Assembly (NCBI GenBank): GCA_030847615.1
Contig: JAUMIR010000003.1
Location: forward strand, 334,557,756 to 334,621,755
Direction of reading: 5' to 3'
DNA length: 64,000 nucleotides
DNA from: Gambelia wislizenii
Taxonomy: Eukaryota; Chordata; Lepidosauria; Squamata; Crotaphytidae
Part shown: piece by piece, positions 9,931-21,800 of the stretch
Position numbering within the stretch: the first letter of the stretch is position 1
Layout: each line of letters begins with the position of its first letter
Position numbers and translations under genes: made by a program
The notes under the pieces: generated by a model
What the model was told of the DNA's origin: nothing
Databases searched by the model: none
The model's input: only the letters and a program-made list of their open reading frames with translations

Positions 9931-10230
9931 GGGGCTTACCACACTTCAAAGAAAAGCAACAGTGCAGAAGCAGAAGAAGGTTCCTTCTTCCATGCTACCG
10001 TACTGCATGATGCCATCATTCTTCTGGTGTTTTTTCATTCTGGTCCAGTGGGGGACTCAGGTAAAACCATATCTTTTTGCTAACAAGTTTTTCTGGTTAG
10101 CAAAAAGATGTGGTTTTATCTCGGTCTCCTATGGGACTGGAACAAAAGAATAACATCATGCAGTAAGGCAGTGTGGAAGGTGGAATGTTCCTGCCACACT
10201 GATGCTTTTCTTTGGAGTGTGGTAAGACTC
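9931..10230. mobile_element. foldback MITE, family B copy 1
   Basis: A 300-bp inverted-repeat element. The left end GGGGCTTACCACACTTCAAA mirrors the right end TTTGGAGTGTGGTAAGACTC, and the arms continue inward to a centre near 10085, where TTTTTGCTAACA and TGGTTAGCAAAAA face each other. Flanks are ACA and TCA, a possible imperfect 3-bp duplication. No coding capacity. Related to 24560-24818 and 43355-43651. Confidence 0.8.
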
Positions 10231-10235
10231 TCAGT

Positions 10236-10320
10236 CTGAATACTATAATCCTGTTGATGCAGCCATGAATTGCATTGGCTTTTTTGGCTTCTGCATCACA
10301 ATGTCGACTCAATTCTACCC
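10236..10320 (-). mobile_element. CR1 LINE fragment
   Basis: Minus strand encodes CDAEAKKANAIHGCINR, matching the CR1 ORF2 C-terminal segment also seen at 24163-24588 and 42568-42978. Very short and truncated on both sides. Confidence 0.65.
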
Positions 10321-10535
10321 AGAGGGTTGGCAGACCCTACTGTATGGGCTGAGCTGGGGCAAAAGAAGGATATCTGAAAACAGAATAGGAATACCTTCTC
10401 TGAGCAGATCCCTTCTGTTCATGAAACACAACAGCTGGATCTAAACAATTTATCTTTAAAAACACTAGCTAGACTCTTATGGGTTTCCATATACATAGGA
10501 AATTCATATCTGGCCAGAAGACATCTTGAAACTAT

Positions 10536-11674
10536 GGACTTTTTCAGACACACTAAATACAGCATCATAACGACACCACCTAAACGCAAAAGGGCACACA
10601 GATCAGATGACGTTGCCCTTTCACGTTTTTATGTCTTGTCAAAATCCAGTACTTTTATTGACAGCTTAGATCAATAGATTCCCCATGGTGCTTTTGTGCC
10701 AGCATTGTCAGCATGTGAAATCTTGGGGCATCTAACTCACATGAATGCAGTGTCAATGGCCACTCCGGCACGAACACTTCTGGGTGAGATCATGACATCC
10801 AGGTAAGTGACACACTTTTTAAAACCTTCCCTGGTTTACTTGGAAGTTTTAACGTGTGTGTGCATGTGCTTTTTGTAACTTTTTGTGTTTTATTTTTGAT
10901 TTTATGTTAATTTCCCACACAATGAAGTCTCACAGGATTTCAAAGGAGGAAGCGAACAGGGCTTTGTTCACTTCCTCTTCATTGCCGGGGAAGCCTTCTG
11001 CCAGGAGAGAAGGTAAGTGTGGTTGGGGGTGTTCTTTTGCTGGCATAAAATGGATTTTTTCATGCTGGCAAAAAAACGTTTAAAGGGGATTGTCTGATAA
11101 AGGAGATTATCAGACATGTAAAAAGTGGCATTACAACAATGCTAAAAAATTGCAAAAGGGCTCCCTTACCACACAACATCGTTATTCACTCGTTTTGCTC
11201 CTGTTCCGCAGGCGCTGTTTTGTATTGATGGGGAGAAGCCGGCAATAGATCCCCCGTTCCATTTCTGTCATGGATTTACATGTGTGTGACAAAGTACCCC
11301 ATTTCACAGGTGGGATCCCAGTGTCAATGGGCAGTCCCTGCCAGAACACTTCAGGGTGAGATCGGGACATCCAGATAAGTGACACATTTTTATGAACTTC
11401 CTCAGGTTACTTGTTAATTTTAGAGTGTGTTTTTGTACTTGCTGTCCCTTTTTTTGTGTGCTAATATTATTTTGAAATTTCCTGTGCTCACATCTTCTCA
11501 TGAAAATCTGCGGGATTTCACTCCAGGAAGTGAGTGGGCTGCCCTGTTGATGGGAGAGGAGGTAACTGCGGTGGGGAGGGTGATTGTTCCAGGACAGGGG
11601 TGGGACAGGGGTGGGAGTGGAGATTGTGGGACAGTTACACTTTTTTTCTTCCTGTCTGATAATCTCCAAAGTCC
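10536..11674 (+). mobile_element. MITE family A copy 1, interrupted by copy 2
   Basis: Starts GGACTTTTTCAGACA and ends, after removing the inner element, GTCTGATAAAGTCC. It is flanked by TAT on both sides (10533-10535 and 11675-11677). Without the 566-bp inner element and its duplicated AAA it is about 570 bp. No coding frame. It shares internal blocks, such as GACATCCAGGTAAGTGACAC, with the other family A copies. Confidence 0.85.
11102..11667 (+). mobile_element. MITE family A copy 2, nested in copy 1
   Basis: A 566-bp element with exact terminal inverted repeats GGAGATTATCAGACA and TGTCTGATAATCTCC. It is inserted in the right end of copy 1 with AAA duplicated (11099-11101 and 11668-11670). 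Removing it restores the terminal sequence of copy 1. Non-coding; internal hairpin TATTGATGGGGAG...GGCAATAGATC near 11225-11255. Confidence 0.9.
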
Positions 11675-11677
11675 TAT

Positions 11678-13135
11678 GTTAGTGTAATGCCTATTCTCAG
11701 TTTGGGATGCAGTTTGTGGGTTTGTTTTTTAAATGAAGAGAGCAGATGTACAGGCTGGATCGTAGAGAAAGGAAGCACCGAAGATCTCTTGATATGCAGA
11801 GAACAACCAAAAGATCCTTAGAGAACTAAACAATTGACAGAAAAAAAGATGAGTAAGATGGTGCATACAAAACATCAGCCACAGCAATTGTTTATCACAG
11901 CAGCTTTCCATGCATTTCAGAGGTTGGCAGAAGCCTCCTTAAAGGGAAATGCTTGGATTGGCTTAAGATAAAAAGTATGATACATACAGGTGCTAAAAGA
12001 CAGAAGGGAGATGTGGGGCCCTTTCACTCCACTTTATGTTGTGCATTCCATTTCTTCCTTTATGATTTCCAGCTTGCTCTGAGTCATGCTTCTCACATTC
12101 CATGTTCCTACTGTATACATTATGCAGCTTTTTTAAAAAAAATCCCCACCTCTGTGCATGTCAGCAGCTGAACTTCCTTTCGGCTTGAATCCAGTTGCAT
12201 CACTACACACAACCTTACTCATACTTGTCCTCTGATCTTCCCCAGTAGCTGGTTGAGTGCCTTCCAACCTGTGGGTCTGATCTCGTGGCACTATCTCTTG
12301 TTGGATTGTCTGATCATAAGCTTTGTAAGGTAAAAGGCTTCCAGAGTGGTTTACCATTGTCTTCTTCTGTGAGCACTTTAGAGTTAGCACAGTACAATTG
12401 CCATTTGGCTCATCTACCTGGGCTTGAATATGTTGGCTCCCCACTGGCATATTCTGCCCATGGATCAGGCCTGTTCCTCAGCTATCACTGGCACGAAATG
12501 GGCGGAAGTCCAGACTGCCAAGCTGGTCCATCGCTGCAGCTGCCACCACTGCCACCCATTTCCTACACTCCAATGCAGGTAGCCAACACACAGCACATGA
12601 ACAAGCCCCCCCCCTGCATGTGACCAGCCTGGTCACATGCTGCAGGCATGCTTCCAGGATCCAGAAGAGCAGCGGCAGATGGCAACTGCAGTGACGGGCT
12701 GGCATGCTGGAACAGGGTTCTGCAGTCTCAAGAGGCCCAATCCAGGTTTTGCCACCTGGAATGGATTTTACCAGGCATCATTTTAAAACGGTGTAAGGGC
12801 TTACCCAGTTGGCCCCATCTTTGTCTCAGGGTTGTGATGACTGCCCATGGAAAATGGGGATAATGCCCTGGGTTGTCTGGACTGCAGGGCTCCAAGGCAG
12901 GGGCAAGAAGGGGTAAATAGGCTGTCTAGATAAGCCAATTGTTTCTGAAAAATCCTCTGCCATTGTCACTCCTTGCTACTGCTGTTGCTCAGTAGCTGTT
13001 TGGCACATTTTGCTTCTCAGAAAAAGACTGTCTGATGTGGGAGATTCTACCAGTAGCAATGTTACCATCAGCACAGCCTTTTGCCTCACAGGAGCATCCG
13101 ATCCCACAACCATGGAAAGTTAGTGCCAAGGTTGG
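11678..13135. other. unclassified sequence, no gene recognised
   Basis: No coding frame or repeat I can name. A perfect 11-bp inverted repeat (GCATGTGACCA, 3-base spacer, TGGTCACATGC) sits at 12616-12640. Confidence 0.4.
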
Positions 13136-13137
13136 GG

Positions 13138-13441
13138 CCTTTCACACTACAGTATACAATTATATCACTGTGATTCCACTTTAACTGCCATGACCACATC
13201 TAATGGGATTCTGGGGTTTGTAGTTTAGGGAGGGTTAATTAGAATTCTCAGCCAGAGACCTGTACTGCACTTCCAAACTCTATCTGTCTGTCTATCTATC
13301 TATTTGATTGATCAATCTATTGATATCTATCCTGCCTTTCTCCTTATGTAGGACCTAGCTACAAACCCCAGGATTCCATAGGAGGCAGGCAGGGCAGTTA
13401 AAGTGAAATTATAGTGCTATAATTGTACAGCGTGAAAGGGC
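13138..13441. mobile_element. MITE family E copy 1, hAT-like ends
   Basis: Left end GGCCTTTCACACTACAGTAT mirrors the right end CAGCGTGAAAGGGCC. The inner block GGGTTTGTAGTTTAGGGAGG is typical of this family. The middle contains (TCTA)n and an L2-tail-like scrap (13285-13350). Confidence 0.75.
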
Positions 13442-13673
13442 CTCCTGAAATTACAAGTAAATTTCTGGGTGATTTGCAGTAGATAGCAAGAATTTCTATC
13501 TCGCTGTTGTTTCACAATTACAGCAAGAAAATGACTACAATCACTTCAATTATACTACTTTAAGCAAGCTAGCTTGAGATTCCCTGAAGTGGTTTTTGTA
13601 TAGAAGGACTGTGAGCTTGGTTCAGTTTCTGGCATTGAAAATAAATCCCTGGACTGGAATTCTTTAATTTTAA

Positions 13674-14255
13674 GGACTTTTTCAGACGAACCTCCATTAA
13701 CATTTCTTTCCCACCACATATTTCCGTGTAATTGTCCTGGCAAAATAACCCTTTCTATCATACCTTACCTTCTGTAGCATTAAAAGGCAGCCCGAGCATT
13801 GACAGAGCATGAATGGAGCTCTGTTTACTTCCACGTTCATGATCTTGCCAATTCTCGTGAGAAGACGTGAGCACAGTAAAATTTAAAAAATACACCAAAG
13901 GAAGGACAAAAAACCATGCACACAAGCACAGAAACAGACTTTAAAACTTAAAAGTAAACCAGGGAGGTTCATAAGAAGAGTGTCAGTGTCACCTACCTGG
14001 CTTTCATGTTATCACCCGGAAGTGTTCTGGCATTGACATTGAAATCACAAGAGGACAGTTGCGTGAGGTTTCAAATGCTGGCAATACAGGTAAAAAGCAC
14101 CATAGGAGATCTATTAATGGATTGGCCCATCAATAAAAAAGAACATCTTATTTTCAAGACATTATTGCAAAAGGATAATATAATCTGGTATGCACACCCT
14201 TTCGCACTCATTGCGTGTTGTTATGATGCCATGTTTGTCCCATCTGATAAAGTCC
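13674..14255 (-). mobile_element. MITE family A copy 3
   Basis: A 582-bp element with ends GGACTTTTTCAGACG and CATCTGATAAAGTCC, flanked by TAA (13671-13673 and 14256-14258). It is reversed relative to copies 1 and 2: its interior reads CACCTACCTGG and GATCTATTAATGG, the complements of the other copies' blocks. Non-coding. Confidence 0.9.
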
Positions 14256-14261
14256 TAAGTC

Positions 14262-14442
14262 AGGGGTGGATAACTTCAGTGGGTCTAGGGATAGTTTTCT
14301 GTCCCTGATACACTTTAGGGGCTACATGGACTCCCCACCCCCCATCCCTGACAAGCAAACAAGCAGCCAAAAGCGCATTTTAATGATTTGGGGAAAAAAG
14401 ACAATTTTTGAAGATAAATTTTGCAGGGGGCCCGGTGACCTG
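14262..14442. mobile_element. possible hAT fragment
   Basis: Starts CAGGGGTGGATAACTTCAGT, resembling the CAGGGGTG... ends of hAT elements. It is cut by the element at 14443 and no matching far end was found. Confidence 0.35.
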
Positions 14443-15055
14443 GGGCTTGTCTATATGAGCCTCCCAAAAGAGAGTGCCTCACAGTAATGGCATTTCACAG
14501 CAGCTGTGATTTGTCCTCATGTTCCCACCACCACCAAAAAAGCTTTGCAGGCCCATGGTGACTCTGAGTGAATTACTTGCATTTCTGCTGCTGCCCAACT
14601 AAACAAACAAACAAACAAACAAACAAACAAAAACCCCTATTTGCATCGTGCACTTTAGCAATATTTTGCATTTGCAACACAAAGGCAAAGAAACAACATC
14701 CTGTTTTCTCACCTTAGTGCTCACTCGCTAAGATGAAAAATCAACATAGTGATGCTGGGCACTTGCCCTGTTAGCAATCCCCGCCCCTGTGCTCACCCAG
14801 CCAATCAGCTTTGTGCTTCCTCTCCTATGGGAAAGCAATTCAAAGCAAATTGCTTGTCCAAACAAGCAGGAATGCACATTCCCCTTGCTGTTTGTAAAAA
14901 CGCCGGGAAAAGCCACAAAGGCTTTTCTCTTGGAGTTTTTGATGTTTTTTGGCCTTCCTTCTTCCAAATATGGTGACAGGATGCGGGATCCCATTAAGAC
15001 AGGTAGGAGTCTCCTCGCATTCCATGAGGAGTATTTTTACTGTTTAGACAACCCC
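14443..15055. mobile_element. MITE family D copy 1
   Basis: A 613-bp element with ends GGGCTTGTCTATATGAG and GTTTAGACAACCCC, flanked by CTG and CTA. It contains an (AAAC)n run at 14600-14632 and an inner block with CCAATCAGCTTTGTGCTTC that is shared with the copy at 46574. No coding frame. Confidence 0.8.
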
Positions 15056-15235
15056 CTAGTTAAAAGATGATGTTACAAAAAGAACAAGATGGGTGTTCCA
15101 GCGGTGTCTGGAAGGAGTGGTAGTTGCAAAAGCAGCCTTGGAAGGCCTCATGCATACCCAGAGGTACACTTTGCTGAACCCTGTTATAAATGCATCATTT
15201 TTGTACCTGACAACTTGAAGTTGGACCGTATTTGG

Positions 15236-15447
15236 GGCCCTTTCATACTACACAGTTATAGCACTATCATTACACATTATTTGCTGTGGCTGCATCCAGT
15301 GGAATCCTATGTTTTATAATCTAGTGAGGTGAGGTATCAGAGCTCTCTGGCTGAGAATTCTACATAACTCTCCCTAAACTGTAAACCCCAGGATCCCATA
15401 GGGTGTGACCATGACAGTTAAAGTATAATATAGCATTACTGTCCCCC
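15236..15447. mobile_element. MITE family E copy 2
   Basis: Starts GGGGCCCTTTCATACTACAC, then GCTGTGGCTGCATCCAGTGG. A mirrored right half follows (CTGTAAACCCCAGGATCCC, ACAGTTAAAGTATAATATAGC). About 210 bp, non-coding; the right terminus is worn. Confidence 0.75.
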
Positions 15448-15706
15448 TGTTGTAGGAAATAATATATGTTACTAGTTTTGTGACAGCCATTTTGTACACA
15501 GTAGTTTTCTCAGGGCATGTGAAGAGGACCTTCCCAATCACGTTGATGTTTTATCTCCAAACCAGGAATGGGGAATAGGTCACCTTCCAAATGTTGTGGG
15601 GCTTCAGCTCTTGTTTTTCCACCCATGAACTTAATATTCTTTCTTTGGACTGTCTGGATAGCCACAAAACCTCACACATGGAACATTCACATATAAGGCT
15701 GAGTAA

Positions 15707-16046
15707 GGACTTTTTCGGATGAGGGTTTATAACGCTAGCAGCCTCGTCCCCGTTGCGAGGCTGCAGCGCTGCAGGGTGTCCCTTTCGGATGATGCTCTGT
15801 CCTGCCGGTACTGTTGCGTAACTGCGGGGATGCAGCAGCGTTATATTTGGCGGTTTTCTAATCATGATCAACTTTTGTGATTAGAAAACTGCCAAATATA
15901 ATGCTGCTGCATCCCCGTGGTTACGCAACAGTACTGGCAGAGGATCAGCAGGGCAGAGCGTCATCCAAAAGGGACGCCCTGCAGCGCTGCAGCCTTGCAA
16001 CGGGAACGAGGCTGCTAGCATTATAAACCCTCATCTGAAAAAGTCT
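15707..16046. mobile_element. near-perfect palindromic MITE (P1), 340 bp
   Basis: Ends GGACTTTTTCGGATGAGGG and CCCTCATCTGAAAAAGTCT. Arms of about 165 bp remain complementary almost throughout and meet at GATCAACTTTTGTGATT near 15870-15885. Flanked by TAA on both sides (15704-15706 and 16047-16049). The termini match the family A copies at 10536 and 13674, so one transposase may serve both. Non-coding. Confidence 0.92.
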
Positions 16047-16049
16047 TAA

Positions 16050-16855
16050 TAAAGCTTTCCAGGACTTCTATTTCTAGATAACTGTACTAAACCTTGATTC
16101 TAAAACTAGGCCTTTTTTTCTCTTTGTCACTATTATATAACTGACAGTATTCAGCGAACAACTCTTGATCTAGTACTATTTTTACATGAGATTTGACAAA
16201 GTGCTCTCTGTTAAACTTGCAGCTATATTTAACCTTATTGTTCCCAGCAGGTCTCCCAGTTATGACTTAAGAAACAATAGTATTCTTCTATGTTGAGGAA
16301 AACAAACAAACCTGGAAGCATCAGAAACTTTTACTGTAAATTAATCTTCCCGCATTTTAGCTAAATATATTATATGTGTATAAGATCAATGCTCTCTTCA
16401 ATGGCTTTCTTTAACTTCTTTTCAACATGAACAGGATGGTGAACCCCAAAATTCTGTCCTTACAACATTCTTATTCTGAGAGTTAGGTTTTATGTCTATA
16501 TCTGCATGTAAGACACAGGGAGAATATAGACACTGTTCTAGTATTAAGTCTCATTGTCTAATTCCTAGACACATGGCACCCACAAGGCAGGGGGCTGAAA
16601 GGACACCCAAAGTTCTTCTTTCTTAGCTTTAGTGGAAACTTCCTAGATCAGGAGCAGGCAACTTCCAAGGACCAAGAAGCTGTACTAGATTCAACCCGCT
16701 CCCAAAAAATGTCAGTGGCTGTCACTATGGACGCAAAGTCTCCATGTTATTTTCGCAAATAAGCAAATAAGGGGGTTACCTTATTTTTAATTCTGCCTCT
16801 GGAAGCTTCCCAAGTTATGGCACCTGATCTTTTCAGTTACTGAAACACAGTAAAT
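16050..16855. other. unclassified sequence
   Basis: A/T-rich, no coding frame. CAGGAGCAGGCAACTTCC at about 16651 is vaguely hAT-like, without a convincing partner. Confidence 0.35.
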
Positions 16856-16856
16856 C

Positions 16857-17738
16857 ATTGTTGTTGTTATGTGCCTTCAAGTCAATTCCAACTTGTGGCA
16901 AAGTTATCATAGGGTTTTCTTGGCAAGATTTATTCTGAGGTAATTCAGCATTGCCTTCCTCTGAGGCTGAGAAAAGAATGTGACTTGCCCAAGTTCACCT
17001 AGTAGGGTTCCATGGCTGAGCAAGGACTTGAAACCTGGAGTCCTAGGGCTGGTTTATATGGCGAAAATACTGCTTATAGAATTCGAGGAAAATATGATTT
17101 ATGTAAATGAGATCCCACATCAATCTGCCATATTCAGAAGGAGGGGGCAAAAACACCAAATACACCATGGTAAAAGATGTTGCAGCTTTTCCCATATTTC
17201 TAAAAAAAACCCAAAAAAACAAAAAAACACCAAAGGAAATGTGCATTCTGGCTCATTGGGACAATGGATTCACTTTGATGTGCATTCCCGATAAAAGTGG
17301 AAGTGGAAAGCTGATTGGTCAGACGTGCACAGTGGGTGGAGCTTGCTGGCAAGGCAAGTGCCCCGAATCACCATGTTGGATTTTTGCTGTAATAATCATG
17401 TGCTGAGCCGGCAAAAACAGCCTTTTCCCTTTTCCCCCCTGTTTATTTAAGTGGAATATCGCATTCCGCACTCTGGATATGCTTTTTTTTTTAATACTGT
17501 TTGAGGGCGGCAACTGGTGGGAATAAAAACATGAGTATTTCACTCATGCCCACCATCTTGATTTACAGACATGTCCATTTGAACAACGAACTTGGATAGT
17601 TTTGCACGCTTGCAATCTTGCCAAAAAATTATGGAGACAAATGAAAGCTGCTGCAAACTGGCATTAGTGCACATCAATCCACATTTTATAGCCTCTTATA
17701 AACAAGCCCCTAGTCCAATATTCAAGTCAGTGTTGGTG
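16857..17738 (-). mobile_element. tRNA-derived CORE/MIR-like SINE, split by a family D element
   Basis: The plus strand runs from the tail (GTTGTTGTTATGTGCCTTCA) through the core (GCCTTCCTCTGAGGCTGAG, TGACTTGCCCAAG) to the tRNA-like head (GAAACCTGGAGTCCTA). It resumes after the inserted element with GTCCAATATTCAAGT. The transcript would be on the minus strand. Confidence 0.8.
17046..17709. mobile_element. MITE family D copy 2, nested in a SINE
   Basis: A 664-bp element with ends GGGCTGGTTTATATGG and CTTATAAACAAGCCC, flanked by an exact CTA duplication (17043-17045 and 17710-17712). Deleting it and one CTA restores the SINE sequence GAGTCCTAGTCC found in other copies, which proves the 3-bp duplication. 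Its arms resemble the copy at 59607. Confidence 0.9.
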
Positions 17739-18319
17739 GCCGCATGTGGTCTGAGGGCTGCAGTTTGTCCAGACCTGGTCTAATGACATGTAATGAGGTT
17801 TTTACAAAGAATTCCCATATTAGCATATGTTTTCCTTTGAAAACATCACTACACTTTACAGTAAGAAAAGCATGTGACAAAGCTTCTCATGGGTCTATTA
17901 TTTTCTTAAATGTTTAGATCTCCCATTTTTGGTCCAAAAACATCACTTGAGACAGCCTACCTACATGATTCAAAAGTTACAGTTTTATTAGAATGGTCAA
18001 AGGCATATAGCGCATTTGGAAGACTTTACAAAAGAATCTGGAGTAACAAACACAAAGGTGAAGCACAAAAATCAGTGTGTATAGAGCCATTGTCCTGTCT
18101 ATTCTCCTTTACAGGTCTGAAACATGGGTCACCTATCGCCACCACCTACGACTCCTCGAGCGCTTTCATCAACACTGTATATGCATAATCCTAAATATGC
18201 AATGGACAATGTGACAAATGTAGCTGTCTTTGAGCAAGTAGGGATCACCAGCACTGAGGCCATGATATTGAGAACACAACTGCGCTGGGCAGGGCACGTT
18301 TCTAGGATGGAGGACCATC

Positions 18320-18808
18320 TGTCACAGGAATGTGCAGAGCGCAGTCACTCCCTGTTCATCCGAACAGGAGATATGCAACAAAAACATGTGCTTTGTGAGC
18401 AAACAAATACTCCTTTGGTGCAAAAGTAAGTCCATGCCAAAATTCTTTTAGGCTTTTATTAATAACAATTAAATAAAAGGAAAAACAATAACAGAAAACA
18501 TTTAACCATGTTTTCTAGGTTCTCTCTAAGCAAGAGAGGTACACACAAACTTGAAGCTCTCTTCCATCTCAGGAACAAAACCAATATAACCCCTCCCAGT
18601 TATATAGTCCCTAACACTCAGTCCTTGGGAGAAACGAAAGTAGTCTCAAGTTTCCATTTCTCATATACAATCCCCAAAGAACAGAATAACAAAACAGACA
18701 GATTTATGAACTTTTGATAACCAAATTGGCGCCTTACAATGTCTGGTGAAAAAATTACTCAGGGAGGGGGAGACAGACTCCTGGTCACAAAAACTATTTT
18801 CCCTGACA
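18320..18808 (-). repeat. 3' LTR of copia-2
   Basis: 489 bp, TG...CA ends. The minus strand has a TATA-like CTATATAACT (about 18606-18597) and AATAAAAGCC (about 18461-18452) roughly 140 bases downstream, a normal LTR spacing. Confidence 0.95.
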
Positions 18809-18819
18809 CCCCTCTAATC
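18809..18819 (-). other. polypurine tract of copia-2
   Basis: Minus strand GATTAGAGGGG abuts the 3' LTR, in the same position as in copia-1. Confidence 0.7.
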
Positions 18820-18841
18820 TTTTCATCCAGACATTAATATC

Positions 18842-21800
18842 TTACATTTCACATATTATACCCAGCTTGTCACACAGAAGGTCATGCTTAATGTGACCCA
18901 ATGCTTTAGTAAACAAATCTGCTATATTTTCTTCACTGGGGCAATACACCAAATCAATTAAACCATTTTGAACAGCTTCTCTAACATTTTGAAATTTTAC
19001 AGCCACATGTTTTGTTCTGCTTTTAACACCTTGTGCTGTTGCCATCGCTATACATGCTTGGGAGTCTTCAAAAACTTTATCAGCTCCTGAAATTGGCATA
19101 CCTAAATCACTGAAAATTTGTTTTAAATAAATCAGCTCATTTACCACGCTTGACAACGCGGCAAATTCTGCCTCTGCTGAGCTTAAAGCAATGGTGGATT
19201 GCTTTTTTGACCCCCAGTGTATGGCAGTGCCAGCATAAAAAATTATCATCCCTGAATCAGAATATCTATTTTGGATTTCACTGGCGAAACTGGCATCACA
19301 AAATGCTTCCAACTCATGACAACCTTGTGAACTTATCTTTACGCCATAATTCAAAGTTCCACGTAAATATCTTAATATGCGTTTCAAACCTTGCCAATCA
19401 TGTTGAGTTGGTTTTGACACCTTTCTAGACAAAACATTTACAGCATATTGTATATCTGGGCGTGACCATCTTGCAATATACAATAAACTTCCAATTACAG
19501 AATGAAAAAGTTCAGGATGTTCAAATGGCCTAAAATCTGTGACATTTATGAAATCACAACACATAGGAGTTCGTGCAGGTTTACATTGAGACATATTACA
19601 AAGATCCAAAACCCTTTCAATCTTTTGAACTTGACTCATTTTAAAACGAAGGAAAAAAAAGGGAAAGAAAGAGAAAGAGAAAGAAATAGACACATATACC
19701 AAAAAAAAAAAGGAGCTATTATTGTGATCATTGGAAGGGAAGAGAAGACAAAGACAAAGGGAAAAAGACTTTTATACATATAGTAAAAAGATTACAGCAC
19801 AAGGGAAATAAAATCACCATTTTCAAACCTTTGGAAATCTACTCCCCAATAGTTTTTAATTTGACCAAGGTCCTTCAATTTGAATTTTGAACCCAATTCC
19901 TGTTTAAACCTTTGCACCTGAACATCAGTTTGTGTAATCAGGCAGAAATCATCCACAAAAGCGACGACGATTTCATAATTCTGATTAACACCCCTTGTAT
20001 ACAAACATGGATCAGCAATGCTGTTCTGAAAACCAACATTTTTCAGCTGTTCATCCAAACAAAGGTACCAACACCGGCCACTTTGCTTGAGACCATACAA
20101 GGCTTTATTAAGGTAATAAACCTGGTCTGCTCCCCCACTGTGAAACCCAGGGGCTTGCTCCATATAGATGCACTCATCCAATGGAGCATTTAAATATGCA
20201 GTCTCCACATCAAAGTGATTGACTTTGAGTTGGTTTAAACTTGCAATAGACAAAGCAATTTTCACACTTTGTACTTTAACAGTGGGAGCAAAAACTTGGT
20301 CATAATTTTGATACTGTATCTGTGAATACCCCTTTGCAACCAAACGTGCTTTGTATTTAACATCCCCATCCTGCAATTGCTTTCTCTTATATACCCAACG
20401 GCAACCCACAGCCTTTTCTCCCTGTGGCAATGCCACAATACGGAAAACATCATGGCTTTTGATGGATTCCATTTCATTTTCCATTGCCTCTTGCCACTTC
20501 TGTTGTTCTTCTTTTGGCAACTTTAAAACATCAGTGTAATTATCAGGTTCAAAAGTCACCTGGCAAACTTTTACATTCTGTGCTGTGAATCTTAGAGGAG
20601 GCACTCCCTTTGTCTCTCTGTTAGAGCGACGGGGGACAACAGGCTGAGCCTGATCATTGTCAGAATCTGCATTTGAATCACTTTCCACATCAAAGGATTC
20701 ATGCTTGGAACCCTCTCCTCTCAAGTCTGGGGAAATATCAGTGCCTGACCCAACAGGCTGCTGCTATTGCTGCTGTTGAGGCTGATTTTCACCAACAAAT
20801 GAAGGCAAAACCACATCTAAATTAGCATGGACATGAGACCAGTTGGCCTGCTCCTCAAATTCAGCATTCCGGGAAATCAAAACTCTCCCATCCCCAAACG
20901 TGAACCGCCAACCCTTTGATGATTGGTCGTACCCAACAAATCTGAGCCTCCTAGCCTTGGGTTCCCCCTTCTTTCTGATTGCCTTAGGGATATTCACCCA
21001 TGCATAGGACCCAAAGGTCCTAATGTGCCTCACAGATGGCTTTTTGCCATAAAACATAAAAAGGGTGTATTTGAAACCACAGAACTGGGTACACGGTTAC
21101 TTAAATAAGCACCTGTTAACATAGCTTCTCCCCAGTACTTCTGCTCAATGTTTGCATCAAACATCAGGCTATCTTTAATTGTTTGCAAAACACCAATTTT
21201 TCTCTCAGAAATCCCATTTTCACTAGGACTAAAAGGGGTTGTGAATCTGTGGAAAATTCCTTTCTGTTTTAGCCAATTTTGGAACTCATTTGACATGAAT
21301 TCCCCTCCCCTATCTGACTGGAGAGATGACACCTTCTGGGGAAACTGTCTCTCAACATAAGCCACCCAATTTTTGAAAGTCTGAAATGTCTCATCCTTAC
21401 TCTTGAGTAAGAATAAAAAACAATAACGACTGAAATCATCGACCAAGACCAGGATGTACTTGGCTCCTCCCAGGGAAGGTGGATAGGGGCCAGACAGGTC
21501 CATATGAACCAGTTCAAGAATTCTTTTTGACTTTCTCTCACTATGCTTGGGAAAAGGATGGACCCTGGTTTTTGATTTTTTACAAATTTTACAATCCAGG
21601 TACTTCTGACAAGCCCTCAAACTCAACCCATCCACCATCTCAGGCATCTGCCTGAGGACCTTAAAGCTAGCATGGCCAAATCTCCTATGCAACAGATGTA
21701 CACAATTATCATGCAAAGGAGAGTTTGCCATTATAGTACTAGTTTGAGGCTCCTGTACACTATCATACATATAATACAGTTGGTCATGAAAAATCCCTTC

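Noticed and set aside
16646..17777. hAT element enclosing the SINE and family D copy
   Set aside because: Only weak terminal similarity and no matching 8-bp duplication (3 of 8 bases).
19637..19800. Spliceosomal intron in copia-2 RT
   Set aside because: No GT-AG pair at the edges leaves the RT frame correct.
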